A stretch of DNA of 64,000 bases from Epiperipatus broadwayi (Eukaryota > Onychophora > Udeonychophora > Euonychophora > Peripatidae): assembly GCA_028023455.1 (NCBI GenBank), contig JAQFVV010000142.1, positions 1,559,941 through 1,623,940 of the forward strand. The letters are read 5' to 3'. The position numbers and the translations under genes are program-made. Shown one piece after another: positions 13,241 to 23,474 of the stretch. Every line of letters begins with the position of its first letter. Positions within the stretch are counted from its first letter, which is position 1. A model generated the notes under the pieces. That model did no database searches, was not told the origin of the DNA, and saw only the letters and a program-made list of their open reading frames with translations.

Positions 13241-13267
13241 ACTATCAGGAATGTACATCTGAATAGT
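13241..13267 (+). ncRNA. Hairpin with GAATGTACAT loop (copy A, first)
   Basis: ACTATCAG pairs with CTGAATAGT (one bulged A) around the loop GAATGTACAT. The loop is almost the same as in the hairpins at 13299 and 46758 although the stems differ. Candidate structured RNA element of the repeat family. Confidence 0.4.
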
Positions 13268-13298
13268 AAGTAGAGTTAGAGAAGACATTATCTTTCCA

Positions 13299-13323
13299 CC
13301 AACAGGAATGCTACATCTGTTGG
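13299..13323 (+). ncRNA. Hairpin with GAATGCTACAT loop (copy A, second)
   Basis: Perfect 7-bp stem CCAACAG / CTGTTGG around the loop GAATGCTACAT. The corresponding place in copy B (46758-46784, minus) has an unrelated but perfect 8-bp stem and the loop GAATACTACAT. Constant loop with compensating stem changes is the signature of selection on RNA or DNA structure. Confidence 0.5.
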
Positions 13324-14820
13324 CAAGTAGAACAATAAACAAAAAACTCCATAGAATGGACTGCGGTCCTTTGCCGACTTACAAACCCATCCATAGGCAA
13401 ACAGAAGGTGTGTGGCATATATGTGCAATCCTTCCCATAGCGGATCTCATACTACATCTACTAATTACACAAATATATCCAATCCATTGAGCTAATTCAA
13501 CTACGAAACGAATAGCCTAAGATTATCCGCCCTTAAACTATATATAACTTTACAAATCTATACAGCCATTCATGCCTGACTTAAATTTAACATTTATTAT
13601 GTTCTCACAGATGAATTTTATAAAATTTGTTTTAAAATGTTGAGTATAGATCAGCTGCACAGATTCCATGGTTAAAAACATTCCAAAATAAACATAACCG
13701 ATCAAAATACAAAGTCATCGATAATGTCAATTGCATAGGGAATACAAAAAAACCCAATGGTGTTCATCATAAGACACTGCAGTGACATGATGACTTATAT
13801 ATTCCAATCAACTATGAAACAGCAACATAATTAACTGCTAACAAATCTATGCAACGTCTATACCCAACTTTAAATTTCATGATTTAAATAATTTATACGA
13901 TAAGTATTAATACAAATAAAAAAATAATAAAATGGAAATGATTTTTTTTCAAAGCAAAACATATAAAATTTTAAACATTATCAATTGATTTGAAACTTAA
14001 AAGTCAGATAGAAGTTTATAAGCTTGAACGAAAGTTCTTAATTAGTTTTAAATTTTAGAGTTCATGTCAATAGCTTACAGTAGAAGAATCACTGCTCTTG
14101 ATGTAAATTCCCACGGAGTCTATTTGAAAACCCGGTCAGATGTTCCGGAGGTAGCATTAGCTGGTTCATTTTGGTATCACAGCCAGTTCATTTTTAAAAT
14201 AGAGAGAGAGTGTGTGATATGTGCGTCCTATCATGACCCTCAAAAACAAGCTGGAAAACTTGTCAGGAAAACTGTATTTCTCCTTTTAGTGTTCACACAG
14301 ATTCAACCCACAAAACATCACTAATCCATCCCTTTTCATTCGGGTCCAGGCTGAGGCTTGGTGCTTCCATTGGTCAAGCTAATTTCTCTTTATTCTCTTA
14401 TCTAACTTTTCATCTGACTTTTTAATTACACAGCTTTTGGATAATTAATAAACAATCATTTCCATTTATAGATTACAGGAATTAAATAATACCTGTTTTT
14501 ATTTTAACTTACGTTATTTCTTTATTAAAATATTTCTATATTTAAATCTTTTATTTTTTTATCAAAAAAGTACGTTCAAATACTTTTTTTATTTATAAAA
14601 AAAAATTTTTTTTTAAAGTTTTGCATCTGTGCGAATATATACATTTAACGAACATTTTAATTTTAGCGTTTAGTTTTTTTTTTAATACATTTATTTTTAT
14701 TTGCGAACTTTAAGATTTGATTTTAAGTTAATGTAACAGCATATTTATATATCGTTACAATATATATATAATCTCAGTTCTTAATTCAAAACTGAAATAA
14801 ATATCCAAATATTAAATAAT

Positions 14821-14942
14821 CCCATATGATTAAGAAATTCAGCATCGTCCTCTGTGAAATAAATATATAAAAATATACGGAATTTAATATATTTATACAT
14901 TTACTTTACAGAGGATGGAGGTAAATTTCTTAACCATGTGGG
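14821..14942. repeat. Inverted-repeat (MITE-like) hairpin
   Basis: Arms 14821-14862 and 14901-14942 pair imperfectly (about 80 percent), with CCCAYATG at the tips and TCCTCTGT in both arms, around an AT-rich spacer. It sits immediately after copy A and before a fragment of another hairpin family. Confidence 0.65.
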
Positions 14943-14966
14943 TACTTTAATATATATATATAAGAT

Positions 14967-15056
14967 TCCATCTTTATTGTTAAAAGGAGATTGTCTTGAC
15001 ACAGTTTGAGATTGTTTATTGTTACCTATATTAGGATAGTCTAAGTATTGACTGGT
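14967..15056 (-). repeat. CAGTCAACACTTAG-family hairpin repeat, terminal fragment
   Basis: On the minus strand this reads CAGTCAATACTTAGACTATC... and ends with CAATAAAGATGG. It is the reverse complement of 16957-17052 and matches 7645-7690 and 59315-59370. It is an end piece of a DNA-transposon-derived hairpin family, left without its partner arm here. Confidence 0.6.
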
Positions 15057-15271
15057 TTCTAATGATTATATATATATAAAGTAAAAATAAATAACTAATA
15101 ATTGAATGATTTTATTCAATTTGCCATATGTAGTATAAAATTAAAGCTATAATTTACATCATCAAATTATAATGTATTCAAAAACTTAATAACCATCAGT
15201 TATATTCTATAGCTACAAATTCCTCCTATATCCGGGAATGCATATTTAATTTAAATATATTTACAATTTAC

Positions 15272-15313
15272 CTTTGTTCTATTCGTCAGTTTATTAATAA
15301 TCTTCACATCAAT
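15272..15313 (-). CDS. Candidate 42-base coding exon, unknown gene
   Basis: Minus strand: acceptor ATTATTTTCAG, 14 codons in phase 0 (IDVKIINKLTNRTK), donor G|GTAAAT. Both splice sites are near consensus. Exons this small do occur, but the sequence is too short to recognise. The nearby upstream ORF at 15618-15761 does not join to it in frame through its visible donor. Confidence 0.3.
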
Positions 15314-15617
15314 CTGAAAATAATTTTGTTAAACTAAATGTTTAAGTTGAAAGGTAGTAATTATAAAGCTAAGGGTTTTATTAACTATTTTCATTAATTT
15401 TTATGTATCGGACATGGGAAGAATATTACTAAATTTTATATATTTTGGATTTAATTTTTGATAACCATTGCCTAATGTAGAAAATTTAAATGTATTCTAA
15501 TTGTCTAAGAAATTTTTGTATATACTTGTAAATATATGTTTAATTATTAAATTTTATTTGTTATTATTAAAAGGATTTGACTATTTTCTTTTTTGTTATT
15601 TGCTTAATCTCGAATAT

Positions 15618-15761
15618 TTACTTGGTAATGATTAGTTTCATGTGTTCCCCTGAATTTTCCTGATTTAAATCACCAATCGGTAAAAATTTTGCTTTGATGC
15701 TTTCGATATGTAAAGCTGATAGTAATACGGACAAAAGTACACAAGCATTCAACAACATCAT
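15618..15761 (-). CDS. Putative secreted-protein first exon (signal peptide)
   Basis: From the ATG at 15761 the frame gives a short basic-free start followed by the hydrophobic core LLNACVLLSVLLSAL and then a polar segment with D, Q, E and N. This is the shape of a cleavable signal peptide with a small mature start. A donor-like CCAA|GTAAAT occurs just before the stop at 15618, so the ORF may be exon 1 of a secreted protein. The upstream AT-rich sequence shows no clear promoter. A chance hydrophobic frame in AT-rich DNA is a real alternative, but the composition (A, C, S, V besides L and I) is unlike most random frames here. Product not recognised. Confidence 0.35.
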   Translation of the reverse strand: MMLLNACVLLSVLLSALHIESIKAKFLPIGDLNQENSGEHMKLIITK

Positions 15762-15856
15762 CTTATTTAGAAAATAAGTTAGATTGTGATATATTAGTAA
15801 CATAAAAAAGTATTATTGCATAAAATCGGCAATTCATCACCTTCTTATGTTTATAA

Positions 15857-15979
15857 TTAATATCCAGGAATATTAACTAATTTTAATAAATTGGCAACAG
15901 TAGTTAAAGATCCTTCTGCTTGCCATTTACGTTTATCAAAATCCAAAGTGATATTGGCAATGAACAAAAATAAAAACAT
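15857..15979 (-). CDS. Small ORF (40 aa) with hydrophobic N-terminus
   Basis: ATG at 15979, stop at 15857. A short hydrophobic start (MFLFLFIA) is followed by a KRK basic cluster and a polar to amphipathic tail ending NIPGY. It could be a minimal secreted peptide or the end of a longer spliced or transposon-derived protein. It is just upstream of the signal-peptide-like ORF on the same strand. No family recognised. Confidence 0.25.
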   Translation of the reverse strand: MFLFLFIANITLDFDKRKWQAEGSLTTVANLLKLVNIPGY

Positions 15980-16215
15980 CAAATATTAAAAAAATAGCTT
16001 TAAGAATGTGAATAAATTCTAAAAAGAAATATGCTAAATAAAGTAAATAAATTTAACCCACATCTTGTTTTAATTATAAGGACATTCCATTCTCTATCTA
16101 TAAACCAATAATCAACAACAAGATATAATTTTACGTTAATATAGATCTTTATTTTTAATATTAAAACAAAATTAAAAAACATAAATTACCAACCTCAAAT
16201 GATCTTAAAAACAAT

Positions 16216-16446
16216 TTGGTACAAGTTAATAATTTAAAAGACTTTGAAACGAATTTTCATTATATTAGGGACAAAAAGGGGACAATTTATGCCATTATGA
16301 AAATCCAGGAAATAATTTTATATACAGATGTAAATGAAATTAACAAATTATTATGTTATAAAACTTTTCGTATGAATAATTTTATCCAGACTGATTTTGA
16401 ATATTTAAAATTATTTGCTACCGTAAAAAAAAAAACAAACAAACAG
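16216..16446 (+). CDS. Candidate exon ending at a consensus splice donor
   Basis: An open plus-strand frame of about 77 codons (rich in N, K, I, F with FETNFHYIRDKKGTIYAI-type sequence) ends at ACAG|GTAAGTG (donor at 16447), a near-perfect consensus. A possible acceptor TACAAG lies at about 16220, though its pyrimidine tract is poor. Composition is more balanced (D, E, T, G present) than in typical random frames here. Function unknown; it may belong to a transposon rather than a host gene. Confidence 0.3.
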
Positions 16447-16956
16447 GTAAGTGAAAGCTTCTATGCTGATTTTTTTTTTCTAATCAGATTTAAGTAAACT
16501 TTTTAAAAACACTTCCATACATTTCAAATTATGCAATTTAAAACAAACATTTTATTACAATGTAATAAATATAAAGGAACAGAAATTTATATATAATTAT
16601 AAAACATTGAAGTAATACAAAAATAATAAAAACCCATTTTTTTTTTATTTTTTAAAAGAAAAGATTAAATTATTTCTATTAAATAATAAATTATATTAGT
16701 GAATAAAAGTGGGGTTTGAAAGATTTAAAAATCATTATTGGGGTTTATTTAAATTTTTAGGAATATAACAATCATAATGTATTAATCTCCTGTGTCAGTC
16801 TCTTTGCCTATGTGTAATATCTTAGACTAGAGTGAAAAGTGATTGGAATTCATCTTTCATTTATAGAAGTTGCCTTGACAATAGATTGTAGATCCATGAT
16901 TTAAATATGCTTGGGATGTTACAATGTGATATATATATATGTGAGTGTGTGTGTCA

Positions 16957-17290
16957 TTAAAAAACAGTCAACACTTAGATAATCCCAATATCAATAATAA
17001 TCAACAAATTCAAACTGTTGTCAAGGCAACCTTCTTTTAATAATAAAGATGGAATCCCACCTTCATTAATGGTCTAGTATATTTAGATAAACACTAGAGA
17101 TTGCAACTTGAGCACAAAGATTGAAATTATTGATACAAATAAGTTTAAATAAACCTCTTTAAACAGATAAATATAACTTATTCTGAATTTAGACTAATAT
17201 ATAGTCAATTATAACATTACAAACTACAATTATAAATTTCAAATTACACCTAAAGAATTACTTAAATAATAGGTATAATAATGCTCAAGG
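16957..17290 (+). repeat. CAGTCAACACTTAG-family repeat, left arm
   Basis: Matches the left arm of the palindromic element at 43565-44090: shared blocks AATAAAGRTGG, CACTARAGATTGCAACTTGA, AGTTTAAATAAACCTC and AATAGTCAATTATAA in the same order. No matching right arm follows; a Penelope-like element begins at 17294 instead, so the MITE seems interrupted or truncated. Confidence 0.6.
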
Positions 17291-17293
17291 ATA

Positions 17294-18458
17294 TTAAAAT
17301 GTAATTATATTCCAAATAACAGTAAATAACAAAATAAATCGCAATATAAACTTTAATCAATAATAGTACTTTCAATTATATTCATACTTATTTTCAACTA
17401 AACTGACTTAATTTAATTGATGTATTTTTGTGTGCTTCTTCAAAAATAATTGATCAAGTTTTTAATGAATTTAATAAATTAAAAGATCTTAAATGGACTA
17501 TGGAAAAAGAATGTAATAATAGTTTAAAGTATTTGATTGTTTTAAAAAATAATATTATTGATTATAAATTGTTTGCTAAGCCTTATATAAACAAGGTTAT
17601 ATTTCATATTTTTTTAAAGTACCGAATAATTATGAAATGGCTGCTTTTAAATTTTTTTTGCACAGAAATAATGTGTTATGTAAATTTTCATATGATAAAA
17701 GGAAAAATATTGAAATGTACGCAAATGTATTGTTAAGTGTTGGTTATAATATAAAGAAAATTTATCAGGCAAGTTGTCAATTATATAAACAAATTTAAAA
17801 AATAATATTGAGAAATGTATTAATAATAAAATGGATTTCAAAAAGATTTATACTGGAATATATAATACTTCATTTTATGGTTCAAATAATTTGAATAAAA
17901 TGGTTAATAATTTTAAGGATAAATTATCTAAGGATACTGTGAGTAATATAGTTTATCAATTTTTTTGGGGGATTAATGCTTCATATATTGGGTAGTCAAG
18001 ATGTAGTTTGGAAAATGTATTAAAAAACATTAGTTGCTATATAAAAGAGTATTGAAGACAATTTAAAGAGATAAAACATAAAAGTGACTCATTTACAGAA
18101 TCAATGTTTTATGATCATGATAGAAATTGTAAATGTAAATTTAATTTTGATATGAAAAGAATTAAGATGTCAAATCAAGAAAGAAATAATGAAAAAGAAA
18201 AATTAAAGAAGGAATTTTTATTAATCATTATAAAAATACAATAATAAACAGATAATCAGTGAATATTAAGATTAGTGAATAATGGGATATGTAAATCAAT
18301 GTGTGGTTTCTGGTTAATGCTGTTTTAGTTTGTTTTGAAATTAAGTCAGTTTAGTTGAAAATGATTATGAATAAAATTGAAAGTACTACTACTGATTAAA
18401 GTTTATATTGGAATTTGTTTATTATTTACTGTTATTTGGAATATAACTACATTTTATT
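17294..18458 (+). mobile_element. Penelope-like element between inverted repeats
   Basis: Arms 17294-17414 and 18338-18458 are inverted copies (shared TTATATTCCAAATAACAGTA, AATATAAACTTTAATC, ACTAAACTGACTTAA). Between them lies a degenerate coding region with RT-tail and GIY-YIG-like features. Penelope-like elements are known for pseudo-LTRs that may be direct or inverted, which fits. At about 1.2 kb it is 5'-truncated or internally deleted relative to full elements. Confidence 0.6.
17428..18240 (+). pseudogene. Degenerate Penelope RT C-terminus plus GIY-YIG endonuclease
   Basis: The first part (17428-17736) carries LKWTMEKECNNSLKYL, matching the conserved (F/W)T-E-E...L-(F/Y)L block that follows the RT palm in Penelope-like elements. 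Further on, in other frames, VSNIVYQFFWGINASYIG (about 17940-17995) matches the junction to the GIY-YIG nuclease, where VVY-F-C...YIG is typical, and FYDHDRNCKCKFNFD (about 18108-18152) matches the later catalytic/structural H-containing section. Several frameshifts and stops make it non-functional. The expected Cys after VYQF is W here. Confidence 0.6.
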
Positions 18459-18629
18459 ATGATATCTTTATTAGCAGTCATTTATTGTATAACAATAAAA
18501 ATAATAAATATAACAGTAATTAACTATTATATACAGTCTTTCAATCTGCAGAAATACTTTGGTAAATTTCTTAATTTGCCTCAACTGCTGTCAAATTCAA
18601 AAAACAAAATGAAAACAAACATCATCAAC

Positions 18630-19160
18630 TCACATCCCATGAATCCTGAATTTTAATGTTAGCAGTTTGTCTATTAATTATATTTATTTTATTTATATTT
18701 ATTAAAATTGCTTCCTTAATTTTTCTTTTATTATAGTTTCTCTCTTCATGAAGAATCTTAACACTTTTAATATCAAACTGAAATTTATATTTACATGTAC
18801 TTTTATGATCTAAGAAAACTGAAGCAGTCATTAAATCATTATTTTTATTTTTCATATGCTTGTATAGCAATTCTTGTTTCTTTAATCTTTTTTCAATACT
18901 GCACTCGATACACCTATATATAATAACTTACATCCACACAAAAAAATTATACACAACATTACTTTTCTGCTTGACAGCTATGATTTTAGAATTATTCACT
19001 AATCTATTAACATTATTTGTACAAAATGAAACATTAAACACATTCTTATATATATCGTTAAAAAATTTCACTTGAGCATTTGAAATATATAAAATAGATA
19101 TTCATTTTTACTATCAATTTTTAATGCCTTTAAACCATTATAACTCATTTTAAATTGGCA
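18630..19160 (-). pseudogene. Second Penelope-like element, GIY-YIG region
   Basis: Minus-strand pieces NNVNRLVNNSK, KSNVVYNFF (about 18925-19010) and DHKSTCKYKFQFD (about 18760-18800), followed by KRKIKEA, parallel the first element in the same order. It lies tail to tail with 17428-18240. The pieces are split by stops and a frameshift. The open minus-strand stretch at 19145-19396 may be more upstream sequence of the same element, but no motif confirms it. Confidence 0.5.
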
Positions 19161-19399
19161 TAAAATAGTGTTATATTTGTGATGAAATTATCAAGAAAAT
19201 TAATTGTTATAAATTTAATGTGATTCCATATGATTATACATGGGAATTGGCCATTTTGTAATTTAAACAGAGGCTGAAAAATGATACTATGATTTGTTTG
19301 AAAAAAAGATAAAGAGTTGTGGCTGTGTTTAATGATGAAATGCCAGTATGTTGAAAAAGTTAAAATGGAAATAGATAAATTTGGTTTCTTTTTCATTGA

Positions 19400-21578
19400 A
19401 GAATATAATATGGATGGTCAGAGAATAAAATGTATTAACAGTTTAAAAAAAAACTAAAAATAAAGCCTTAAGTAATACTCTGTACTATAACATATATCCT
19501 TTCTGTGTTATATATCCTTGTATTTTTGCAAATATAAAATTTGTAAAGAAAAGTGTAGATTAAAAAAAGATATGGATAATATATAAAGATAAAATATTTT
19601 TTCTTCATATGCAGTATCTATTATGTTTCCTTTTTTTTTTTTCTGAACATAGCCTGAAAGTAAATGATGAGTAAAACTTTTAAAAAATATATGAAAGCAT
19701 AAAAACCAAAGATTGTTTTTAATATCCTACAAGAGAAAAAACTCCAAGAATTTTCAATAGGGGAACTTTAAAACAAAGATATTACTTATAAGGCATGCTA
19801 ACTTTTAGATAATGAGCATGCGAGCATTTTCCCTGGTTTTATTTTCATATATATCATAAAACATATAAATACATTTAAGTAATTTCTAAGTTTTATTTCT
19901 TATTATAAGAATGCATATTCACAACCAATGTTATATCTTATTTAGAGTGACAAAAACATTTATGTATATATGTATTTAAAAATTTAATGCTGTAAACTTG
20001 ATTAGTTCCGATATATTTTTTGCATGTATAAAGTAGACAAACACTGACACACACATATATATGAACAACATTATACATTTGAAATAATTTATTAAATTTA
20101 GGTTTATAATAGTAATCTCTACTTTTTTATAAAGCTTTTATAATTAATTCTCAAGAAATTTGTTTTATTACAACTATAAATATATAGATATAGATGTGTA
20201 GATCATAATAGCTTTACTTATAAACAGTAAAAAAAGCATTCGCAATAATGATGTGATAGTATTCATAGTAATATTAATTGTCAAAAATTTATTCTTGAAA
20301 AAATAATAATAATAAATTGGCGTAATATTTTTACTATTATTAAAATACTTTTACTTCTAGTAGTTAACGTTAAGCATTAAATATTAGAGCTGTCAAAGAA
20401 GATTATTAGTGTTTTTCGAAACTACGTTTCCTTGTTGTGAGGATTCATCGCCAGCTGAGACTTGAAAAAAAAAGTAACTTCCTGAAGATGCGAGCATTTT
20501 CAGATAAAGACTTAATCTTTTATAATTGGTAAGTCAACTTTATTACAAGATATTTTCTACTAAGATAAATTTTTAAGGATTTAAATTCCTTCACGTATTC
20601 CTTATAAATTCGATTTAAGTATATTTACAACCGCAATTAACATCATTATAAAAAGTTTATATAATTAATTACAATAAGCTACTATAACAATGGTAGCAAT
20701 ATTTTTATCTTTTCATTGTAAAATGCTACTTTGGATTTTGAAGTAAAAATAAATATATTTTTTTATTATTAAAAATGTTATTATTAGTTATAACAGATTT
20801 AAACTTAATAAATAGTGAAAAACAAAACAAAAATGATAACTACAAAAGACATTTTAAAACTCTATGATCTCATCATAATCATATAACCTAACAAGAGTAT
20901 AATTTTAGCAAAGTTGGTTTCTATAAACTCCAATCTCAGTATGTAAAAATAACATTATTTTATCTTGGCAGATTTTTTAAAAAAAAATAATTTGCATGTT
21001 CATCTAAAATTTACAATTTTTCCATGAGAAAGACTCACATCAATTTTTTTATGTAAACAGTTTATAAGAAAATAAGAATATTAATTAATATTTTAATTCT
21101 TCAATTTTTTGATAATATTAGAATTCAGCTCAATTTTGAATTTTTTTTCATATAATCATCCACAAATTTATAACATATTCTTTTTTTTCAAACTTAGATT
21201 TAATAATAAAATATAATAAATACTTTTATTTACTATTCATTAAAAAATCAAAAATGATTTTCTTCAATCACAATTGGGATTTTTATATTTAATTTGAAAT
21301 AAAAGTGTGAGCTGTCCAGAAATTAATTAATTCAATCACTTATTGTAAAAAATAGCTATTGAATTATATTAATTTCAGAACATCCCATGTTTTTATTTCA
21401 AGTTAAATATAAAACTGCCAATTGTGGATGAAGAAACTAAATATTTTTTTGGCTTTTTGGTGCACAGTAAATAAAAACATTTATTACAAAATATTAATAT
21501 ATATATATATATATATTATTTTTTAACTTCTTAGTACTCACACAGTAAATAAAAGCATTTATTATAATATATATATTA
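19400..21578. other. AT-rich sequence without a supported feature
   Basis: Long A/T runs, short (TA)n tracts (for example 21499-21517) and no coding frame with family motifs on either strand. Confidence 0.5.
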
Positions 21579-21841
21579 TTAATAAACAAGGCAAAATTCT
21601 CCATACAGTAGTCCCACCCTGTGCCAACCATAGTTATCAATGGTGGCCAGAAGGCTTGTGCATAAATTTCCTATCTAGTGCCTACTTATCCTATATCCCC
21701 AGATTAATTTCTGGCTTGTGGGAGTATTGGGTGAGTAGGCACTAGATAGGGATTTTATGCACAAGTCTTCTGGCATCCATTGATTACTCTGGTTGGCACA
21801 GGGTGGCACTACTGTATGGAGAGTTTTGCCTTATTTATTAA
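21579..21841. repeat. MITE hairpin, AAGGCAAAA family, compact copy
   Basis: Almost the whole 263 bp folds on itself: the left arm from TTAATAAAC-AAGGCAAAA through CTCCATACAGTAG, CCAGAAGGCTTGTGCAT and CTATCTAGTGCCTAC pairs with the right arm, which ends CTACTGTATGGAGAG-TTTTGCCTTATTTATTAA. Palindromic tips in TTAA-like sequence may be the target site. Related copies lie at 26231-26371 and 26646-27217. Confidence 0.8.
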
Positions 21842-23474
21842 CAATTATGCGCTAGTATAAGAGATAGTGATCATGTGATATCTATATTATTTTTAATTTT
21901 TTAGTATTTGGATTTTTTTTTTGTAATTATTTCTATTTAAAAAAAAACATTGCCCCAGCTGTCTATTTGTAAAAAAATTTATAGTACATTAAAAAATCAA
22001 TTCCAATATTATTTTAAATATGAAAAAAGCATTTTAAGAAAAGAAATGTTACAATCAAGGAAAAAAAAATCATTCATTTTAAAAAAAGCAATTATTATAA
22101 TCAATTGAAAATAAGATTTGTTTTTATTTTTAGTTTAATTAATTGTTAATACTTTTAATGTAGTCATTTTTAAAAAATAAATAAAAGCATTTTAAAAATA
22201 TACTGCCCTCTTACACATATCACCAAAAATTATTTAAGATATTTCATTGTCATATTACATCACCATAAATTTCTATCATATGTACAAAAGAAAATCTATT
22301 TGATAGCAGTCAGTTAAATCTCAATTACAAAATTTATCCCCACTTTTCTTCCAAAATGTAAGCTTGTGGTTAAGAGCTGTAGAGGTCCCTACTATCGCAT
22401 TTTTACACTCACATTCTTGAGGTTACAGCCTTAGTAAATATTACTAATTAAATATACTAGCAAAATATCAAAGTTAATTGCAAACATTTACAAAACAATA
22501 AATTTCATATGTTTATTTGAGATAATTTATAAATGGTAAAATAACTTCCAAGTATGAAGATTAATTGTAAATAATTTATAATTAGTATCTAATAAGAAGC
22601 ATCTGCCCTGATTTATAGAATAAAATGTTAGCTCATCAAAAACAAGTATTGCTATCAGTACCCTTTTCTCTCTTTTTAATTATCTTGTTTTTCTCAATCG
22701 ATCTAAGCTTTAAATTTTAAGTTGCATAAAATTTAATTATTATGAATTTTCCATGCCATAGACAACACTTTGCATTAATTATGAAAATTAGATATGTCTC
22801 AGTTTACACTAACAATTTTTTTTATCTTTTAATTGTTAGTCACAACAATTTTTAAAAAAAGATTTTTTTGTGTGTTTGTATATATGATAATATAAACTAC
22901 ACAAGGAATTGCAGTATTGAGAAATCATTGATAATTGGACATCATTATAAGATGTGTTCATATGGCAGAACAATAATCATTAAATCACTTTGAATTTGAG
23001 ACAGGATTTTCATTTAGGAAATGATTGTCTGTATGTGTGCACAGTTCTATTTATCACTCACTTTACATTTCACATTGTGGAAGGAATTCGATAAAATTAT
23101 CTAAATTCATCTGCCTTGCAAAATCTGGATAGTTCATTGAGCCTGTCAGAATGCTCATCATAGCAATGATGTCAAAATAAAAGATTGTGCTGTAAATAAA
23201 TAAAATTATTGCATTTTTTCCATATATAATTTAACTGAAAATGTAAAACTTTGCTTGATATGGATTTTTTAAGATGTAACTATAAAATAGCAATTGTAGT
23301 CAAGAAATTATAGTATTTAAGATTTATAGAACTTTTCTTAAAAATATATTATAAAAAATATGGATAAATAAATAGATAGATGGATGGATGGATATACATG
23401 TTTTAGAAAAGCAACACATTTTGTAAAAGGAGACTACATGATGTTGACTTTTCTTGGTATAAGATTACCCTATT
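21842..23474. other. AT-rich sequence without a gene
   Basis: A GATCATGTGAT remnant near 21870 matches the outer end of the 26646-27217 MITE, so the compact copy may originally have been longer. A block near 22368-22400 (TGTAGAGGTC..CTACT.TCGCAT) recurs inverted near 54950-54985. Short GATA/GATG run near 23373. Confidence 0.45.

Larger units (their letters stand above)
12696..14759 (+). mobile_element. TGTAAC-family ~2.1 kb repeat, copy A
   Basis: Starts TGTAAC and ends GTTACA, inside (TA)n on both sides. It is homologous over much of its length to the reverse complement of 45521-47725. Shared blocks include GGCGCCA..CTAGGCATTTGA near 12760, TTTATAAAGTAGGCAGATAC near 12790, CACTGCCAG near 12930, CCTTAGGCCAAAA near 13145, ACTTTACAAATCTATA near 13548, and TTGCATAGGGAATACAA near 13731. 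No coding frame is convincing. TG...CA ends allow a solo LTR of a long-LTR Ty3/gypsy element; a non-autonomous element with 6-bp inverted ends is the alternative. Confidence 0.6.

Noticed and set aside
14064-14324. 86-codon plus-strand frame in copy A
   Set aside because: No motif, and the matching region of copy B is not open.
17647-17841. Minus-strand frame overlapping the Penelope region
   Set aside because: Shadow of the plus-strand Penelope sequence.
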